A model generated the notes under the pieces. The model was not told the DNA's origin and ran no database searches. It saw only the letters and a program-made list of their open reading frames with translations. From positions 1 through 41,676 of the forward strand of contig CAZJWJ010000042.1 of the NCBI GenBank assembly GCA_964549495.1: 41,676 nt of DNA, read 5' to 3'. The stretch comes from JACKBJ01 sp964549495. Its GTDB lineage: Bacteria; Chloroflexota; Anaerolineae; Epilineales; Epilineaceae. This document shows, piece after piece, positions 38,549 to 41,676 of this stretch (positions within the stretch are counted from its first letter, which is position 1; each line of letters starts with the position of its first letter). Position numbers and translations under genes: made by a program.

Positions 38549-40933
38549 TCAGCGACCTGCCGGCGGTGGTGGCGCGGCGCCCGGCCCGGATTCGGTTGGC
38601 AAGGGGCGGGGCTCGCTGGATGGAGTGGCCTCGATCTCTTCGGTCGGCCGGGCTTCCTGGGTCGGTGCGGCCGCTTCGATGATCAGGATCGTCTCGGCTT
38701 CGATGCGATCGTCCTCGACGAGCCGGCCGGTGACCTCGACCCACTGCCCTTCGGCCAAGCGGGTGGACATGCCGCGAATCTGCGTGTCCGGACCCACTTC
38801 GACCGTCTCGCCCGTGTCCAGCCGGAATCTCTGCCGGCCCTGGCCCAGCGCCTCCAGGTTCTCGACCAGGCCCTCGCGCGTCACCTCGTCGGCCGGTGGC
38901 GTGAGCAGCTTCAGGTCGATCAGTTCGCGCTGTCCCAGGCAGTCCAGGTAGGTGATCTCGACCTCCGCGCCGCGCACCAAGCCCGGCAGATCGACCAGGC
39001 GCTCGGGGAGTGTGTATACCCGACCGTTGGTCAAGAAGATCTGGCTCCCATCCAGCTTGTCCACCGTTCCGAGCTCCTGGCCCTCCCGGCAGGCAGCATC
39101 GGCATTGCGGATCTCGACCTCGACCACCTGCCGGGGTGTCGTGCCCTTGCGATAGCTCAGCGAAACCAGGTCTCCGACCTCGATGGACTCTCGGATCTCG
39201 GCCGGGACCATGGACAGGTCGAAGTCGACCTTCTCCTCGCTGATGCTCTCCATGATCGTCCAGAGCACGCGATCCCGCTTGTCGATCACCAGACCTCGGA
39301 AGCGGTTGAGCCGGGGGGCGATGGCCGGGTCGCCGTCGGGATCGGCTGTCGCGCTGGGGAGGGCCGTGGGCGACGCCAGGACGGTCGCGGTGACCGGTGG
39401 GGTCGGTTGCAGCGTGGTCGTTGCAGCGGACGTGGGCGTGCTGCCCACCGTCGCCGTCGCGCTGGGCTGAACCGGGACCGTCGTCACCTGACCGGTGGCC
39501 GTCGGGGTCACCGCTCGGGTGGGGGTGACGGTCAGGGTCGCGGTGACCGTGGCGGTCATCGGCTGGTCGGGTTGGTCGAGGACGCGCACCGACAGGGCCA
39601 AGGCATGACCGGAGGGGCTTCGGGCGCTGATCACCCGGAGCTTGAGGCGGCTGCCGCGCGGTACCGAGGACATGCTGCCCCAGGCGCCCGGATCGAAGCT
39701 GGTCTTGTCGCTCCAGCCGTAGGTGCGGTTGTCGGTGTTCTCGCCGCGCGGCGGGACCCGGACGCTGAGGCTGCCGAAGGCTTCATCGCCGGAGCTGCCC
39801 TCGCGACCGAAGTCGAGCAGCGCACCCTCGATCGAGGCTTCCTCTTCGCGGCCCAGGGCCATCAGCTGCTCGAGCTCCGAGGCGCGCAGGCGCGCCTGTT
39901 CGGCCCGGAGATCGGCCACCGAATCGGCGTTGAAGGCCGCCATGAGCAAGTCGACCGACTCGTTGATGCGCTTGATTCCGTAGAGCGGGTCGCCTGGCAA
40001 TGCCTCGCTGGCCTGCGTGCCCAGAGCCTGGCTGGCGCCCAAGAAGAGCAGCAAGGCGGCCATGGAAGCCAGGGCCAGGCGGGACACGCCGCCGCGACCG
40101 AAGAAGCCGGCGATGCTGCCCAGGGCTGAAGCCCAGGCGGAGCCCTGCGCGTCCGAGGATGTCGTAGTGGTTGCAGCCGCCCCGCGCAATTCGGCCAGAC
40201 GTCCGGCGGCCTGCAGCATGCGTTCGCGGCCCGGCGCCAGGCCGGCCGGCGGCGCCGGCGGGATGATCGCCTGCCGCCCCAGCCGCTCGGCCATGGTCAC
40301 GAGGCCCAGCGTCTCAGGCTCCAGGTCCAGCTTGCGCGCAGCACCGTTCTGCGATAGCGCTTGGTCCAGGCGCTCGGCCGCCGGTGACAGGACTTCGGCG
40401 TCCTCCGCCTCGGCGCCGGCCGCCGCGGACGCGACGGCCAGCAGGCGGGTCCGGCCGGCGGCCAGACCTGCGGGGGCCGGTGGCGGCTCGCGCCGCTCAT
40501 CTCTCAGGCGCTCGGCCAGTCGGAGCATGGCTTCGGAGGGCTTGCCGTTGCCGGACCCGTCCTTCGATTCGGCGCCGGCCAGCCCGAGTCGCCGGGCGAT
40601 GGCTCGATCCAATGCCTCGTCCGCATCGGGATCGGCGGACTGCCCATTGGTATGGACGGCGGTCGCTTCGAGACCGTGGGCCTCGCGCAGGGCGCTGGCG
40701 GCGGCCAGCATGCGGCCGCGGCCGGCGCTCAGGTCGGGTCGCGGCGCTACGATGCGTTCCGCGTCATCGGCCAGCGCAGCGGCCACGCGCAAGAGGGGCT
40801 CGAGGGCGGGCGCATGCTCGGGGTGGTCGGCCAGGCAGGCCGCCAGCGTCTCCCCTTCGCGCATGCGCCGCAGGCAGCGGTCGAGCGCTTCGCGCACCCG
40901 CCGTTCCTCCTGCCTGCTCGCTTCCTGTCCCAT
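38549..40933 (-). CDS. DUF5667/DUF5666-type membrane protein, probable regulator of the adjacent sigma factor
   Basis: This 794-residue protein is downstream of the ECF sigma gene with a 36-base gap. The cytoplasmic N-terminus (1-280) holds three copies of an LxAGRxRML element (about 69-80, 158-169 and 231-243). A membrane span lies at about 284-305 (LALASMAALLLFLGAS), then ALPGDPLYGIKRINE, a DUF5667 hallmark. A Thr/Pro/Val linker leads to DUF5666-like OB segments (GLVIDKRDRVLWTIMES, GTVDKLDGSQIFLTNGRVY, LVENLEALGQGRQRFRLDTG). The arrangement of cytoplasmic repeats, one span and an external domain fits an anti-sigma or sensor protein, but no classical zinc anti-sigma motif is present. Confidence 0.82.
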   Translation of the reverse strand: MGQEASRQEERRVREALDRCLRRMREGETLAACLADHPEHAPALEPLLRVAAALADDAERIVAPRPDLSAGRGRMLAAASALREAHGLEATAVHTNGQSADPDADEALDRAIARRLGLAGAESKDGSGNGKPSEAMLRLAERLRDERREPPPAPAGLAAGRTRLLAVASAAAGAEAEDAEVLSPAAERLDQALSQNGAARKLDLEPETLGLVTMAERLGRQAIIPPAPPAGLAPGRERMLQAAGRLAELRGAAATTTTSSDAQGSAWASALGSIAGFFGRGGVSRLALASMAALLLFLGASQALGTQASEALPGDPLYGIKRINESVDLLMAAFNADSVADLRAEQARLRASELEQLMALGREEEASIEGALLDFGREGSSGDEAFGSLSVRVPPRGENTDNRTYGWSDKTSFDPGAWGSMSSVPRGSRLKLRVISARSPSGHALALSVRVLDQPDQPMTATVTATLTVTPTRAVTPTATGQVTTVPVQPSATATVGSTPTSAATTTLQPTPPVTATVLASPTALPSATADPDGDPAIAPRLNRFRGLVIDKRDRVLWTIMESISEEKVDFDLSMVPAEIRESIEVGDLVSLSYRKGTTPRQVVEVEIRNADAACREGQELGTVDKLDGSQIFLTNGRVYTLPERLVDLPGLVRGAEVEITYLDCLGQRELIDLKLLTPPADEVTREGLVENLEALGQGRQRFRLDTGETVEVGPDTQIRGMSTRLAEGQWVEVTGRLVEDDRIEAETILIIEAAAPTQEARPTEEIEATPSSEPRPLPTESGPGAAPPPPAGR

Positions 40934-40969
40934 TTCGCCCGTCAGTTCCTATCGATCCTCGAAGCCCGT

Positions 40970-41521
40970 CTAGGCCTCGACCTGGGTCTCCACGACATTG
41001 CGTAGCGCGCCCAGTGCTCGGTGTTGGAGGGCCTTGATGGCCCCTTCGGTCTTGCCCATGATCTCGCCGACCTCGGCATTGCTCAGGCCTTCGACGAACT
41101 TGAGCACGACGACTTGTTGTTGATCTTCGGTCAGAAAGCGCATCGCCGTCTGTAGCTGGCTCGAATGGAAGACGCTCTCGAAGCTGAAGCCCGGCTGCTC
41201 GGGGGCCATCCACCGCTCGTCGAGCTCCACGCCTTCCTTGCTGGCCGGCCTTCGGAAATGGTCGACCACCAAGTTGTGCGCGATGCGATAGAGCCAGCCC
41301 TGCAGGCTGGTGTTCCAACCGCGATCGCTTCGGATGGCCTCGAGCATGCGCACGAAGACATCGCTGACCAGATCCTCCGATAGCTTCGGATCACCGGTAC
41401 GGTGATAGACATAGCCGTAGATCTTCCCGGCGTAGATGTCGTAGATCTCGGCCAGCGCTTCCGGTTCGAGCGCCATGGCCTTTTGGCGAAGAGCTGCTTC
41501 GCTCACGTCGATGGCTCCCAT
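40970..41521 (-). CDS. ECF-type RNA polymerase sigma factor
   Basis: This 183-residue sigma-70 family factor has region 2 at about 20-90 (LAEIYDIYAGKIYGYVYHRT, SEDLVSDVFVRMLEAI and WLYRIAHNLVVDHFRR). Region 4 spans about 125-180 (LTEDQQQVVVLKFVEGLSNA, EVGEIMGKTEGAIKALQHRA). No region 3 is present, as is normal for ECF factors. The ATG at 41521 gives a usual length; a longer frame to 41641 has an odd Cys-rich extension and is not favoured, though no strong Shine-Dalgarno is visible. The next gene probably encodes its membrane regulator, and the exported proteins downstream may be its targets. Confidence 0.93.
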   Translation of the reverse strand: MGAIDVSEAALRQKAMALEPEALAEIYDIYAGKIYGYVYHRTGDPKLSEDLVSDVFVRMLEAIRSDRGWNTSLQGWLYRIAHNLVVDHFRRPASKEGVELDERWMAPEQPGFSFESVFHSSQLQTAMRFLTEDQQQVVVLKFVEGLSNAEVGEIMGKTEGAIKALQHRALGALRNVVETQVEA

Positions 41522-41676
41522 GGTCGAATCATGTTGAAAGACGCAGCAGGGGCCCGCAAAGATACGGCCAAGCGGCGATCGGCCTTCGATCACGGCCCGC
41601 TTGCACGCTTCGAGAATGCCCTCGCACGCCGCGAGCTCCAAACGGGGATGCCGGCGAGCCAGGTCGCCAGGCTCTC
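41522..41676 (-). other. Upstream region of the sigma factor gene (window edge)
   Basis: The 155 bases hold no confident promoter. A continued open frame upstream of the chosen start keeps an alternative N-terminus possible. Nothing else is recognised. Confidence 0.4.

Noticed and set aside
41522..41641. 40-residue N-terminal extension of the sigma factor
   Set aside because: Unusual for ECF factors and Cys-rich; the shorter start gives a normal length, though not proven.

Overview
The window is GC-rich bacterial DNA, densely coded on both strands, and most likely comes from a member of the Chloroflexota. No rRNA or tRNA is present, so this placement is inferred from gene content: a fused IcmF mutase, a sigma factor followed by a DUF5667-type protein, two Uma2-family genes, and several secreted proteins with Thr/Pro-rich linkers next to a short hydrophobic FLP/YLP/IPF-type motif. 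No tRNA, rRNA, CRISPR array, complete insertion sequence or phage gene was seen.

Region 1 (1-8.2 kb) is housekeeping-like. A serine carboxypeptidase (S10) and an M20 metallopeptidase are divergent. They are followed by a SEC-C motif protein and a two-CBS protein. Facing them is a minus-strand operon of a secreted beta-helix protein, a DHH-CBS phosphoesterase and a calcineurin-like phosphatase, the last two coupled by a GTGA overlap.

Region 2 (8.3-21.5 kb) is an accessory stretch. It holds a VapBC-type toxin-antitoxin pair, a partly decayed locus, a very large secreted beta-propeller/double-VWA protein, and a BNR-propeller gene coupled to a ubiquitin-like (MoaD/ThiS) protein that ends in Gly-Gly. 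After these come a 159-bp palindromic MITE-like element inserted at that gene's stop codon, a PIN-domain fragment, and two closely related Uma2 nuclease genes on either side of an Mrr-type restriction gene. A lipoprotein gene follows whose 5' end copies that of the neighbouring dienelactone-hydrolase gene, then a HepT-MntA type toxin-antitoxin pair.

Region 3 (21.5-33.6 kb) is metabolic and envelope-related. It holds an SRPBCC-DoxX fusion coupled to a DUF4166 protein, then the converging icmF gene (B12-dependent isobutyryl-CoA mutase fused to its GTPase chaperone). A tight operon follows: YIP1-family protein, ABC ATPase, secreted CARDB-like protein and MacB/FtsX-like permease. prs (PRPP synthetase) and a small membrane protein complete the region.

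Region 4 (33.6-41.5 kb) lies on the minus strand. In transcription order it holds an ECF sigma factor, a membrane protein of DUF5667/DUF5666 type (likely its regulator), a 1033-residue exported protein of five Cys-bounded repeats plus DUF5666-like domains, and a secreted protein with a Thr/Pro-rich tail. The layout suggests an envelope-response locus; this is inference. Where a GTG or internal ATG has a better Shine-Dalgarno site than the longest frame, the shorter start is given.
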